Source: Rhodospirillaceae bacterium
Lineage (GTDB): Bacteria > Pseudomonadota > Alphaproteobacteria > Micavibrionales > Micavibrionaceae
NCBI GenBank assembly: GCA_003452275.1
Contig: DMIT01000167.1
Span: forward strand, 1-6,128
Direction of reading: 5' to 3'
DNA length: 6,128 bases
The notes under the pieces are model-generated. The model saw only the letters and a program-made list of their open reading frames with translations. It was not told the origin of the DNA and ran no database searches. This document shows, piece by piece, positions 1 to 5,929 of this stretch; the first letter of the stretch is position 1; the number at the start of each line of letters is the position of its first letter. The position numbers were made by a program, and so were the translations under genes.

Positions 1-1
1 T

Positions 2-676
2 CTGGCTTCCGAAGCGCGAACCAAAGGCCCGATTATTGATCTGGCAACAGGAAACGCAGCCCCTATCGTCACCTTTCTTAAATTTCTAGAAAAGAAGAAA
101 AAAACATCTGGGGCAGACAGCGCAATCCCCAACCTGTCTGTTATTGCGACAGATTTATACCCACATCTGGAAGCTTGGGAAAATATCAAAAGAAAATACC
201 CTTTCTTTTCTTTCAGGGAACAACCGTTCGATGCTATTCGCCAGAAAGAGGATATTCCCTGTGTCTATACTATGTTTTCTGCCTTTCATCATTTTAATGA
301 AGACCAGGCCCTCGAACTCATCGTCTCGAAAGTATCCGACACATCAGACCTGATGATATTTGAAATGACGCCGCGTGATGACTGGGCCAATTATATTTGG
401 TTACCGTTTTCCATGCCCTTTTTTATGCTGTCATCGTTATTTGCCAGACAATTGAAATTCAGCAAAATTTTCATTTCCCTTATTATCCCTATAGTACCCG
501 TCATGGTTATTTTTGATGGGCTCATGAGCAATCTGCGGACTTATACGCGTTCTGAACTCGAGGCTTTGGCCGATCAAGCTTCTCAAGCATCGGGCAAAAA
601 TATCAAAGCTGAATATATTGTGAAAAGATACTCCGTTATTATGCACTCCTACTCCTGCCGATTCTTTATTCAATAA
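2..676 (+). CDS. Class I SAM-dependent methyltransferase-like protein, 5' end cut off by window
   Basis: The reading frame is open from the window edge to TAA at 674-676, giving 224 visible residues; the true start lies outside. Visible residues 11-21 (IIDLATGNAAP) look like methyltransferase motif I, the glycine-containing SAM loop after strand 1. D51 in VIATDLYP is the acidic residue expected at the end of strand 2, which contacts the SAM ribose. FSAFHHF at 92-98 matches the strand-4 region of this fold. A hydrophobic segment at about 131-147 and another at about 155-171 follow, then DGLMSNLRTYTRSEL (172-186). This resembles small-molecule methyltransferases that carry a membrane-prone insert in the C-terminal half. 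The substrate cannot be read from the sequence. The gene is 16 nt upstream of a nitroreductase on the same strand, so co-transcription is likely. The fold is fairly sure; the specific activity is unknown. Confidence 0.72.
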   Translation: MASEARTKGPIIDLATGNAAPIVTFLKFLEKKKKTSGADSAIPNLSVIATDLYPHLEAWENIKRKYPFFSFREQPFDAIRQKEDIPCVYTMFSAFHHFNEDQALELIVSKVSDTSDLMIFEMTPRDDWANYIWLPFSMPFFMLSSLFARQLKFSKIFISLIIPIVPVMVIFDGLMSNLRTYTRSELEALADQASQASGKNIKAEYIVKRYSVIMHSYSCRFFIQ

Positions 677-692
677 AGAAAGCAGAAAAGGC

Positions 693-1784
693 ATGGGAAA
701 AAAATTTCTTATCCAAAAGATACTGCACGCAGGGCAATGGGCACCAAGCGGAGATAACGATCAGCCATGGAAAATTTCTGATATCTTGCTCGATTCATTC
801 TCTTTGGAAATAATCTGGGATCAGGAGAATGTATATACGCGGTTACCCCATCCCTGCTTGCTTGCGACAGGAATGTTTCTTGAGAATGCAAGGATTATGG
901 CAGAATCGCTGCATCATGATCTTCAATGGGACTGGAGCGGAAATCTGTCGGAAAAAATTTCAGTCCGTATCTATCCCCGCCCATCTCATGAACAGATTTC
1001 TCCAATAGAAACGGTTCTGCTGGACATGATAGAAAAACGCACTGTTAATCGTTTTCCTTATAAAACAACCTTATTGCAGCCTCATATCAAAAAATGTCTG
1101 GAAGATAGTCTTCAGGAAAAGCAAAAGGGTATTCGAATCCAGTGGTTTGATTCTTTGGGGAAGAAATGGGATATCGCCAAATTTATGGCGCAAATAGCAG
1201 ACATGCGTCTCCATCTTCCTGAAGCCTACCCTGTTCATCATCGCATTATCGATTGGTCTGAAGCCGACAGCCCCGACAAAATCCCCTACAGGGCATTAGG
1301 CGCGAATAAACTCAGCACGCAAATTATCAAATGGGGATTAGCAAACCAAAAAAGAAATTTAATGTTGGGGAATATTCCCTTTGCCAGTCTGCCGTTTGAA
1401 ATTGAGATGGATTTCTTTCCTGGTTTATTGTGCGCCAGTCATTTTATCATTTCGTTTGATTCACGACATTATCAGACTCCCGAATTAAAGGATTATATTT
1501 CGGCAGGACAGGACATTCAACGTTTCTGGTTGAAACTGGCCTCTCTGGGATTGGTGATGCAGCCATACTATACCCCGATCATGTTCTCCCATTACGTGGC
1601 GCAGAACATAGATGTCGCACACAGAGAAATTGACAGGAAGAGAATAAATAATCTATCTACAAGGTTCAAAAATCTGATCCTTGATGAAAGCGATACAAAG
1701 CTGGAGCATGCAATTTTTACGGGTCGGGTCGGCTATCCTGCATCCATTCCTCGTCATAGATCTATCCGTAAATTGGTTGGATAG
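693..1784 (+). CDS. Nitroreductase-family flavoprotein (Acg/MoeY-like nitroreductase domain)
   Basis: This 363-residue protein ends at TAG 1782-1784. Residues 13-26 (AGQWAPSGDNDQPW) are the classic nitroreductase N-terminal motif, which contributes to FMN binding. SAGQDIQRFW (270-279) and ASLGLVMQP (283-291) correspond to the conserved C-terminal helix and GL-x-x-QP region. The tail near residue 345 (GRVGYP...PRHRS) is also seen in stand-alone and ThiF-fused nitroreductase-like proteins such as mycobacterial Acg and MoeY. It is longer than typical NfsB-type enzymes (about 220 residues), as expected for that subgroup, some of which do not reduce nitro compounds. No ThiF domain is present. Purine-rich AAGAAAG at 677-683 is a plausible ribosome site for the ATG at 693; AAAGG at 687-691 lies too close. 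It is probably cotranscribed with the methyltransferase-like gene. The natural substrate is unknown. Confidence 0.85.
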   Translation: MGKKFLIQKILHAGQWAPSGDNDQPWKISDILLDSFSLEIIWDQENVYTRLPHPCLLATGMFLENARIMAESLHHDLQWDWSGNLSEKISVRIYPRPSHEQISPIETVLLDMIEKRTVNRFPYKTTLLQPHIKKCLEDSLQEKQKGIRIQWFDSLGKKWDIAKFMAQIADMRLHLPEAYPVHHRIIDWSEADSPDKIPYRALGANKLSTQIIKWGLANQKRNLMLGNIPFASLPFEIEMDFFPGLLCASHFIISFDSRHYQTPELKDYISAGQDIQRFWLKLASLGLVMQPYYTPIMFSHYVAQNIDVAHREIDRKRINNLSTRFKNLILDESDTKLEHAIFTGRVGYPASIPRHRSIRKLVG

Positions 1785-1794
1785 AACCGTCTCC

Positions 1795-1810
1795 AATTGC
1801 TTTGGCAATT
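1795..1810. terminator. Weak hairpin between convergent genes
   Basis: AATTGC (1795-1800) and GCAATT (1805-1810) form a perfect 6-bp stem with loop TTTG. It lies in the 28-nt gap between the stops of the nitroreductase (+) and transporter (-) genes, where a bidirectional terminator is expected. The stem is AT-rich and no T-run follows on either strand, so it is not a canonical intrinsic terminator. Placement is the main argument. Confidence 0.25.
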
Positions 1811-1812
1811 AC

Positions 1813-2997
1813 TCAACACCGGCTGCGTTTCATCGTAATCATTTTGGCAATTACGGCCAAAAACGTCAAGACAGCCGCATAGGTTATCAATGCGGTCGAG
1901 ATGTCTGTTGCATCCGTAACAAAACCGACCATCTGGCTAAGCGGAACAAAGCCCAATGCCATTGCCAGATTGGCAGTCGAAAGAATAGTGGCCCGCCGAT
2001 TGGAATCGACCAGATTATTGATCGTCTCCTGCGTACGCGGCATTCCGAACCCATAGACAAAAGCCTCTAGCCCCAGCGCGATAATGCCGACAAAACTCAT
2101 ACTGAATCCGGCCACCAGCAGAGCAATGACCAGCAGCACAATCAATCCCTGTAAGGCCTGTTCACCACGCAGATTGGGCAATATTTTATGCCCGAAATGC
2201 CCGCTGAGTGCGCCGCAGAGCATCACTGCGGAAATGATCCAGCCATTATAGGTTTCAGGAATTTTCAAGGCATCAGCATAAGCCTGTATGCCCCACATGC
2301 AAATTTTTGTGGTCGAAAAAACGATGACCATCAGCAGGACAATCCCCGCAATTTCACGGTGCCCATGCAGCACATAAATCAGCGTATCGCGAATATCGCG
2401 CAACGGATGATGTTCTTCGATATGCTGATGGCGCGGCGGTTCGATCAATAGAAATGCAACCCCTACGCCTGTCAGCATCATGACAATCTCGATCATTAGC
2501 GGCAGATGATGATCGATCATATACAGATACCCGCCCGCAACCGATGCCAGCGCGCAGGAATAAAGCTGCAAAGCAAAACGGAAACCTTCGCGTTTGCGAT
2601 ACTCGCTTTCACGCCCCTGCGACAACAAGCTATCATAGAGAAAAGCGGAATTGGTTCCGGAGACAAAGGCGATGCCTCCGCCGATGACCCCTTGGGCAAA
2701 GACCGCAGACCAGAACCCCGTGGCAAAGAACAGCGCAATATATCCCAGCGCCAGCACAAAAGCCCCGAGGATAAGCGTGTTCCGCCTTCCCCAGCGATCC
2801 GCCAGATAGCCGGAAGGAACATCACACAGGATAAGAACCACCGCAAAGACAGATTCCCCGATCAGAAAATCATGGAACGTCAAACCCAGTTCATCCCGAT
2901 AAAAGGGCAACAGGATCGGTAGAATAAAAACGCAATTCAGTAAGATCGTATACAGATTCAATAATGTTATATTGCGCTGACAATCAAATTCACTCAT
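1813..2997 (-). CDS. Major facilitator superfamily (MFS) transporter, 12 TM
   Basis: This 394-residue inner-membrane protein has about 12 hydrophobic helices, at roughly 12-33, 44-64, 75-93, 96-117, 139-160, 165-185, 216-238, 250-270, 281-299, 301-323, 335-360 and 366-387. MFS motif A is intact between TM2 and TM3 as GYLADRWGRR (63-72), with the conserved Asp67, Arg68, Gly70 and Arg71. SGTNSAFLYDSL (113-124) in the TM4 region is typical of an exporter-like MFS_1 branch. A charged loop at about 186-215 separates the two six-helix halves. The substrate is not predictable. The gene is last in a - strand series after four GNAT acetyltransferases. Its ATG (2995-2997) lies 9 nt after the preceding stop, with GGGGA at 3010-3014 as a rather distant ribosome site (12 nt), so some translational coupling is plausible. 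By context it may export a compound modified by the acetyltransferases, or the unmodified toxic compound. Confidence 0.93.
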   Translation of the reverse strand: MSEFDCQRNITLLNLYTILLNCVFILPILLPFYRDELGLTFHDFLIGESVFAVVLILCDVPSGYLADRWGRRNTLILGAFVLALGYIALFFATGFWSAVFAQGVIGGGIAFVSGTNSAFLYDSLLSQGRESEYRKREGFRFALQLYSCALASVAGGYLYMIDHHLPLMIEIVMMLTGVGVAFLLIEPPRHQHIEEHHPLRDIRDTLIYVLHGHREIAGIVLLMVIVFSTTKICMWGIQAYADALKIPETYNGWIISAVMLCGALSGHFGHKILPNLRGEQALQGLIVLLVIALLVAGFSMSFVGIIALGLEAFVYGFGMPRTQETINNLVDSNRRATILSTANLAMALGFVPLSQMVGFVTDATDISTALITYAAVLTFLAVIAKMITMKRSRC

Positions 2998-3006
2998 ACA
3001 ATATTT

Positions 3007-3612
3007 CTATCCCCATGTGACATTCAAGTCGGGCAAGTCATTGATATCATAGCGTACATAGTTCGCATGACCGGTGACAGACCCGTCGGGTAACAAAGCA
3101 TCCGCCTTGGTCAAACTTTCCAACCCGAAACCCAGTTTTTCAATGACACGCCGTGATGCGCCATTTTCCGTCGCCGCACAAATGATTACCCGACGCGCAT
3201 TGAGTGCCCCGAACGCAAAGCGTGTCAAAGCATTGGCCAGTTCGGTCGCATAGCCTTTATGATGTTCGGATTTCCGAACGTAATAACCGATTTCAAACGA
3301 GCGGAATTCCCAATCGAAACGGTGCAACCCGCACATGGCAATCAATCGTCTATCATGGGTAAAGGCCGCCACCATCATATCTTCACGTAAAATATATTTT
3401 GCATGATTTTCACGAATAACTTTTTCGGCATCATCCACCGTCCCCACGCCCAATTTTGTCCATGGCATCCAGCAACATAATTCATTCCATGATTCGACTT
3501 TAATCTCTTGCATCGCTGCCCCGTCACCCGGCAGGACGTTTCGCATCATCAACCGCGGCGTGATAATAGGCATTGGAATATCGATTAAAATCGGATCTCT
3601 GTTGGTTGACAT
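3007..3612 (-). CDS. GNAT N-acetyltransferase, RimJ/RimL-like (201 aa)
   Basis: A GCN5-related acetyltransferase of the RimJ/RimL type, transferring acetyl from acetyl-CoA to an amine. PIITPRLMMRNVLPGD (15-30) is the usual 'TxRLxLR' strand 1. FEIGYYVRKSEHHKGYAT (106-123) holds strand 4 and the pyrophosphate loop, with HHKGYA (117-122) standing for the Q/R-x-x-G-x-G/A consensus. NARRVI...ENGASRRVIEKLGF (138-162) is the usual C-terminal helix. The frame is open to a TTG at 3630, but ATG at 3610-3612 is preferred: it has a strong AAGGAGAG at 3617-3624, and the TTG would place that site inside the gene. The gene begins 28 nt after the previous GNAT and ends 9 nt before the MFS gene. RimJ/RimL proteins acetylate ribosomal protein N-termini, but many relatives act on antibiotics or small amines, so the substrate is open. 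Confidence 0.9.
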   Translation of the reverse strand: MSTNRDPILIDIPMPIITPRLMMRNVLPGDGAAMQEIKVESWNELCCWMPWTKLGVGTVDDAEKVIRENHAKYILREDMMVAAFTHDRRLIAMCGLHRFDWEFRSFEIGYYVRKSEHHKGYATELANALTRFAFGALNARRVIICAATENGASRRVIEKLGFGLESLTKADALLPDGSVTGHANYVRYDINDLPDLNVTWG

Positions 3613-3616
3613 TTTT

Positions 3617-3624
3617 CTCTCCTT
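3617..3624 (-). promoter_or_regulatory. Ribosome binding site deciding the 3612 start
   Basis: On the - strand this reads AAGGAGAG, with its GGAG core 6 nt from ATG 3612. It is the strongest Shine-Dalgarno sequence in the window and selects the ATG over the in-frame TTG at 3630. It sits in the longest internal gap of the gene series, so this cistron may be translated independently of its upstream neighbour. Confidence 0.75.
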
Positions 3625-3640
3625 GTTCAACTTTTTCTTT

Positions 3641-4135
3641 TTATATTGTTAAATGATATGTGTAATGTTTGACTGTTTCACCATCGCCAAAGGTTTCTTG
3701 TTCAGTGCTTAAAAATGTAAAACCCCATTTTTCGCTGACCAGACGGGTCGCCTCGACACCCTCGCGAAACCCGACAAGCAATGTGCGAATGTCACCTTGC
3801 CGCTGAGCCCAATCAATACAAGCTTGATAGAACAGGCCAGATACGCTGCGCCCGCGATATTCCGGACGAATGTAATTCATAACCACTATTCCCTTATCAG
3901 GACTATCTTTATGGCGAAAAACACCCGTAAGACCGATGACATCCTCACCATCATAAAGTCCAAACACAGCATTTTTAGGCTGCAAGCGTTCTTTCCAAAA
4001 TGATTCATCTTGCTCTGCCTCATTCTGCAAAGGCGCGAAAACATCAGGATGAGCCGCCAAAGCTTCCAGCCGAATAGCCCTAAAAATTTGCCAATCTGTT
4101 TCTGTCCATTGGCGCAACAAAATATCCTCACTCAT
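3641..4135 (-). CDS. GNAT N-acetyltransferase with atypical acetyl-CoA loop (164 aa)
   Basis: A single-domain GNAT protein. The N-terminal part (residues 5-52, ILLRQWTETDW, then RAIRLEALAAHPDVFAPL and an FWKERL helix) matches a GNAT group whose first region reads 'RxxALxxxPxxF...W..rL'. Strand 4 and the loop are VVMNYIRPEYRGRSVSG (84-100), followed by helix 3, LFYQACIDWA (101-110). In the Q/R-x-x-G-x-G/A acetyl-CoA motif starting at R94, the central Gly is S97 and the terminal G/A is S99, which departs from the family norm. The C-terminal part (REGVEATRLVSEKWGF, 124-139) is the usual substrate-side helix. ATG 4133-4135 overlaps the stop of the upstream gene as ATGA. GGAG at 4144-4147, 8 nt away, supports the start. 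The fold is confident; activity is less certain because of the loop, and the substrate is unknown. Confidence 0.87.
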   Translation of the reverse strand: MSEDILLRQWTETDWQIFRAIRLEALAAHPDVFAPLQNEAEQDESFWKERLQPKNAVFGLYDGEDVIGLTGVFRHKDSPDKGIVVMNYIRPEYRGRSVSGLFYQACIDWAQRQGDIRTLLVGFREGVEATRLVSEKWGFTFLSTEQETFGDGETVKHYTYHLTI

Positions 4136-4701
4136 TTTCTGATCTCCAATTTATATTCATACTCATCCATCATTTCGCCATCCAAATGACAGCGATGGGT
4201 TTTATGGGTTGTGTTCACATGTTGGAAACCCAGACGATGCATTAACGACTTGCTACGCTGATTACCTTCGTAATATGCAGCAGTCATTTTCTGGCAATCG
4301 GTATTCAGGGACATCATGTCCAACAAGCCGCGCATCCCTTCATAGGCAAGCCCTTTGCCCTCATGCCCGTGCCCCAGCCACCATCCGGTTGCAATCACCT
4401 GAAAATCATCATCTTCGGCATCCAGCCCCGTACTTAACACATGTTCCCCCGTCAATTTATCGACAGCCAATAAAGCAATATTACGTTTATTCTGCGGAGA
4501 ACTCACCATGTTCAGATAATTGACAGTGCCGAGCATCGACATGCCTTCATCATTCGACCAGCTCATCCAGAGTCGCAAAATGTCACCATCGACAGCCTCT
4601 TTGGCATCCTGTATCAGGCGATTATCATCCAGCGTCGCAACGCGCAGACGCAGGCGTTCAGTTTCGATTGGAAATAATTTTAAAATATCTTCTTTTTTCA
4701 T
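4132..4701 (-). CDS. GNAT N-acetyltransferase, RimJ/RimL-like (189 aa)
   Basis: A second RimJ/RimL-type acetyltransferase. FPIETERLRLRVATLDD (10-26) is the hallmark strand 1. GWWLGHGHEGKGLAYEGM (106-123) is strand 4 plus the acetyl-CoA loop, with H113-E-G-K-G-L-A119 matching the usual pattern. EGNQRSKSLMHRLGF (145-159) is the C-terminal helix typical of the family. The frame continues open to an ATG at 4758, but that adds 19 residues inside the upstream gene. ATG 4699-4701 is chosen because AGGGAAGG at 4710-4717 lies 8 nt before it and the junction reads TAA-A-ATG, one nucleotide after the upstream stop, implying tight translational coupling. Its own TGA overlaps the next ATG. Sequence divergence from the other RimJ-like member of the series argues against a recent duplication. 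The substrate is unknown. Confidence 0.9.
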   Translation of the reverse strand: MKKEDILKLFPIETERLRLRVATLDDNRLIQDAKEAVDGDILRLWMSWSNDEGMSMLGTVNYLNMVSSPQNKRNIALLAVDKLTGEHVLSTGLDAEDDDFQVIATGWWLGHGHEGKGLAYEGMRGLLDMMSLNTDCQKMTAAYYEGNQRSKSLMHRLGFQHVNTTHKTHRCHLDGEMMDEYEYKLEIRK

Positions 4702-4702
4702 T

Positions 4703-5173
4703 TTAAGCGCCTTCCCTAAAAAGCCTGAGTGTATCCTTGGCAGATTCATTCGAGGCAAACCCGAGTTGTTTATAGAATTCCAATGCTTCCTTGTTCCAGT
4801 TCAATGCCCCCAGACCGAAGCGCACCGCACCAAGTTTCCTGCGCGCCACCTGCATGATGTGGATCATCAAAACTTCGCCGATGCGTTGTCTGCGGAAATT
4901 TTCATGGACAAACAGATTGTGGATTTCGAATTTCGTTTTGCCCATGTGGAAATCATAGATGGCAAACCCCGCCACAAAACCGACCAGAAGTTTATCTTCG
5001 GTTTCGGCCACCATCACTGTCACAGGCGCATTTTCACGCGTTGCGAAATCATCGAAAGTAGCGCGGGTCAAGCCATGCGTATCACCATGGAATTTCGAAA
5101 TTTCCGCAACGAGCGTTTCCAGTTGCGGCCAGTCCCCGCTGCGCGCGGGCCTGATTTTAAGATTTGTCATCAT
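4703..5173 (-). CDS. GNAT N-acetyltransferase, resembles polyamine/small-amine acetyltransferases (156 aa)
   Basis: A complete canonical GNAT fold and the first gene of the - strand series. LKIRPARSGDW (5-15) is strand 1; LLVGFVAGFAIYDF (62-75) covers strands 2-3; FEIHNLFVHENFRRQRIGEVLM (82-103) is strand 4 with an R-R-Q-R-I-G acetyl-CoA loop. LNWNKEALEFYKQLGF (124-139) is the C-terminal helix with the WN-x-x-A-x-x-FY-x-x-LG pattern. That 'WN..A..FY' signature is shared with spermidine/spermine and thialysine acetyltransferases, so a polyamine or small-amine substrate is a reasonable but unproven guess. Two adjacent ATG codons begin the frame (5171-5173 and 5168-5170). AAAGGA upstream is 4 nt from the first and 7 nt from the second, so the second may be the main start. 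It ends 1 nt before the next GNAT gene. Confidence 0.9.
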   Translation of the reverse strand: MMTNLKIRPARSGDWPQLETLVAEISKFHGDTHGLTRATFDDFATRENAPVTVMVAETEDKLLVGFVAGFAIYDFHMGKTKFEIHNLFVHENFRRQRIGEVLMIHIMQVARRKLGAVRFGLGALNWNKEALEFYKQLGFASNESAKDTLRLFREGA

Positions 5174-5241
5174 ATTTTCCTTTCTTCAAATTTTCATTTG
5201 GAGAGGGAAACGGACACAAAAATTTTAAGGATTTTTTTGAT

Positions 5242-5272
5242 CTGTCAGCCTCTCCGGTTCGGGGGCTGACAG
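5242..5272 (+). other. Strong hairpin, perfect 9-bp stem
   Basis: CTGTCAGCC (5242-5250) is the exact reverse complement of GGCTGACAG (5264-5272). Read as + strand RNA the stem extends three pairs further (U5251-G5263, C5252-G5262, U5253-G5261), leaving loop CCGGUUC. As - strand RNA the two wobble pairs become A-C mismatches, so the + orientation folds better. There is no T-run after it on either strand (the T7 run at 5232-5238 is on the wrong side), so it is not a standard terminator. Confidence 0.7.
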
Positions 5273-5281
5273 TCCAACTGC

Positions 5282-5404
5282 CTAGCCCAAACTACGGGAT
5301 TCAGAGCCATTGAACGCCTGATTAAGACGATAATGTCCCTTACCAATCACAGGGGTGGTTGGCATCCAGCAGAGAGTCAGAGCTGTGGTCATTTGGTTGT
5401 TCAT
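5282..5404 (-). CDS. Possible 40-codon small ORF inside the GC-rich block (doubtful)
   Basis: An ATG at 5402-5404 opens 40 codons to TAG at 5282-5284. The product begins MNNQMTTALTLCWMPTTPV and ends NGSESRSLG. It has no signal peptide, membrane segment or motif I recognise. There is no clear Shine-Dalgarno before either Met1 or Met5. The 9-bp hairpin starts 9 nt after the stop, which is where a terminator would sit, but it lacks a T-tract. It could be a small protein, the worn 3' end of a displaced gene, or chance openness in an RNA gene; the + strand folding bias favours the last. The + strand across the block is also open for about 45 codons, which weakens the coding argument. Confidence 0.2.
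   Translation of the reverse strand: MNNQMTTALTLCWMPTTPVIGKGHYRLNQAFNGSESRSLG
5343..5362 (+). other. Second hairpin of the GC-rich block
   Basis: CCAATCAC (5343-5350) pairs with GTGGTTGG (5355-5362) over 8 bp, closing an AGGG tetraloop. The pair at 5347/5358 is U-G in + strand RNA but C-A in - strand RNA. This is the same strand bias as the larger hairpin at 5242-5272, and suggests that any functional RNA here is read on the + strand. Confidence 0.5.
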
Positions 5405-5457
5405 TTCAATAGGAAAACATAAAATGATATAACTTGGCAATATAATTTTAAAATTTT

Positions 5458-5904
5458 TTAATGATACGCATAATCCATGGGTGGAATGCTCTCCTGAATT
5501 TCGCCATCCAAATCTTCTGTCTCTCTTGATTTCTCGGTGAGTGGCGATGGGAGGACATGCGAGATATCAATCGATTTAGGCGGGGCAAGATGATCCAGTT
5601 TATAATGGGTCACTTCAAGAGATTTTTCTGCCCAGCGGATAAAGGCCAATTGTAATTCATTCTGGTGGTGCAGGTCATTGAGCGGGTGATAAAGATAAGT
5701 GCCATCAATGATAAGGACATGGGATTGGTCACCATAACCTTTATGCCCATAGGTAAATCCAACAATCCCCGCGGATGAAGAAGCGATAAAAATAGGAAAA
5801 GATTGCAGGTTAAAATACATCGAACTGAATTTGGTTCCCTGCACCATTTGTTGCAGAATACCCATTTCGGGAGGCTCAATAAGCCCGTATGTTAAATGTT
5901 CCAA
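5458..5904 (-). CDS. Small protein resembling a degenerate GNAT acetyltransferase (148 aa from TTG)
   Basis: Not firmly recognised. The layout follows a GNAT domain. LTYGLIEPPEMGILQQM is like strand 1 and helix 1, FIASSSAGIVGFTYG like strands 2-3, and HVLIIDGTYLYHP like strand 4. QNELQLAFIRWAEK resembles helix 3, and HYKLDHL strand 5. The acetyl-CoA loop Q/R-x-x-G-x-G/A is not preserved: that stretch reads LNDLHHQNELQ with no glycine. The acidic, proline-rich tail (LPSPLTEKSRETEDLDGEIQ onward) replaces the usual C-terminal helix. An ATG at 5926-5928 is possible but has no ribosome site. TTG 5902-5904 has AAGGGAG (5911-5917) 6 nt upstream and starts the protein where GNAT domains normally begin, so it is preferred. 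It may be inactive, act on something other than acetyl-CoA, or be an unrelated family. The following GNAT is 284 nt away, so it is probably a separate transcript. Confidence 0.6.
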   Translation of the reverse strand: MEHLTYGLIEPPEMGILQQMVQGTKFSSMYFNLQSFPIFIASSSAGIVGFTYGHKGYGDQSHVLIIDGTYLYHPLNDLHHQNELQLAFIRWAEKSLEVTHYKLDHLAPPKSIDISHVLPSPLTEKSRETEDLDGEIQESIPPMDYAYH

Positions 5905-5910
5905 ATATAA

Positions 5911-5917
5911 CTCCCTT
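5911..5917 (-). promoter_or_regulatory. Ribosome binding site supporting the TTG start at 5904
   Basis: On the - strand this reads AAGGGAG with 6 nt to TTG 5904. If the ATG at 5928 were used, this site would lie inside the coding region and the ATG would have no Shine-Dalgarno. Confidence 0.6.
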
Positions 5918-5929
5918 ATTGCGACCATT

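Larger units (their letters stand above)
5174..5457. other. Intergenic region: AT-rich flanks around a GC-rich structured block
   Basis: This 284-nt gap precedes the GNAT series. GC is about 28% at 5181-5240, about 53% at 5241-5400 and about 17% at 5401-5460. A promoter for the - strand genes should lie here. The best candidate I see is weak: CTGACA (5248-5243) and TAAAAT (5227-5222) with a short 15-nt spacer, so the -35 would overlap the foot of a hairpin. Near the first gene, CAAAT-GAAA-ATTTG (5200-5187, - strand) can form a 5-bp hairpin with a GNRA-type loop just upstream of the ribosome site. A 12-bp AT palindrome (5444-5455) lies just beyond the stop of the gene at 5458. I recognise no riboswitch or known RNA family. 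Confidence 0.5.

Noticed and set aside
437..694. - strand 85-codon frame opposite the methyltransferase-like gene
   Set aside because: It is antisense to a frame with clear SAM-binding motifs and has no recognisable ribosome site or family signature.
1801..1854. Direct repeat TTTGGCAATTAC at 1801-1812 and 1843-1854
   Set aside because: Twelve identical bases 42 nt apart, partly within coding sequence, with no third copy or other repeat structure; probably chance.
1681..2922. Several + strand open frames opposite the transporter gene
   Set aside because: They are antisense to a clear 12-TM MFS protein with intact motif A; the translations are low in hydrophobics and have no family features.
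4520..5269. Long + strand open frame (249 codons) across the GNAT genes
   Set aside because: It is antisense to two well-supported GNAT genes, its translation is rich in Arg, Cys, His and Phe with no motif, and it runs into the intergenic hairpin. It is a shadow frame.
5242..5272. Intrinsic terminator for either strand
   Set aside because: The stem is strong, but + strand reading continues into TCCAACTG and - strand reading into ATCAAAAAAA, so no U-tract follows in either direction.
5241..5280. tRNA or tmRNA fragment, suggested by GGTTCGGGGG
   Set aside because: There is no T-arm with a GTTCRANNC core, no acceptor stem and no cloverleaf in the surrounding sequence.
5241..5400. Small mobile element (MITE-type)
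   Set aside because: No matching terminal inverted repeats or target-site duplications could be found at the edges of the block, although copies elsewhere in the genome cannot be excluded from this window.
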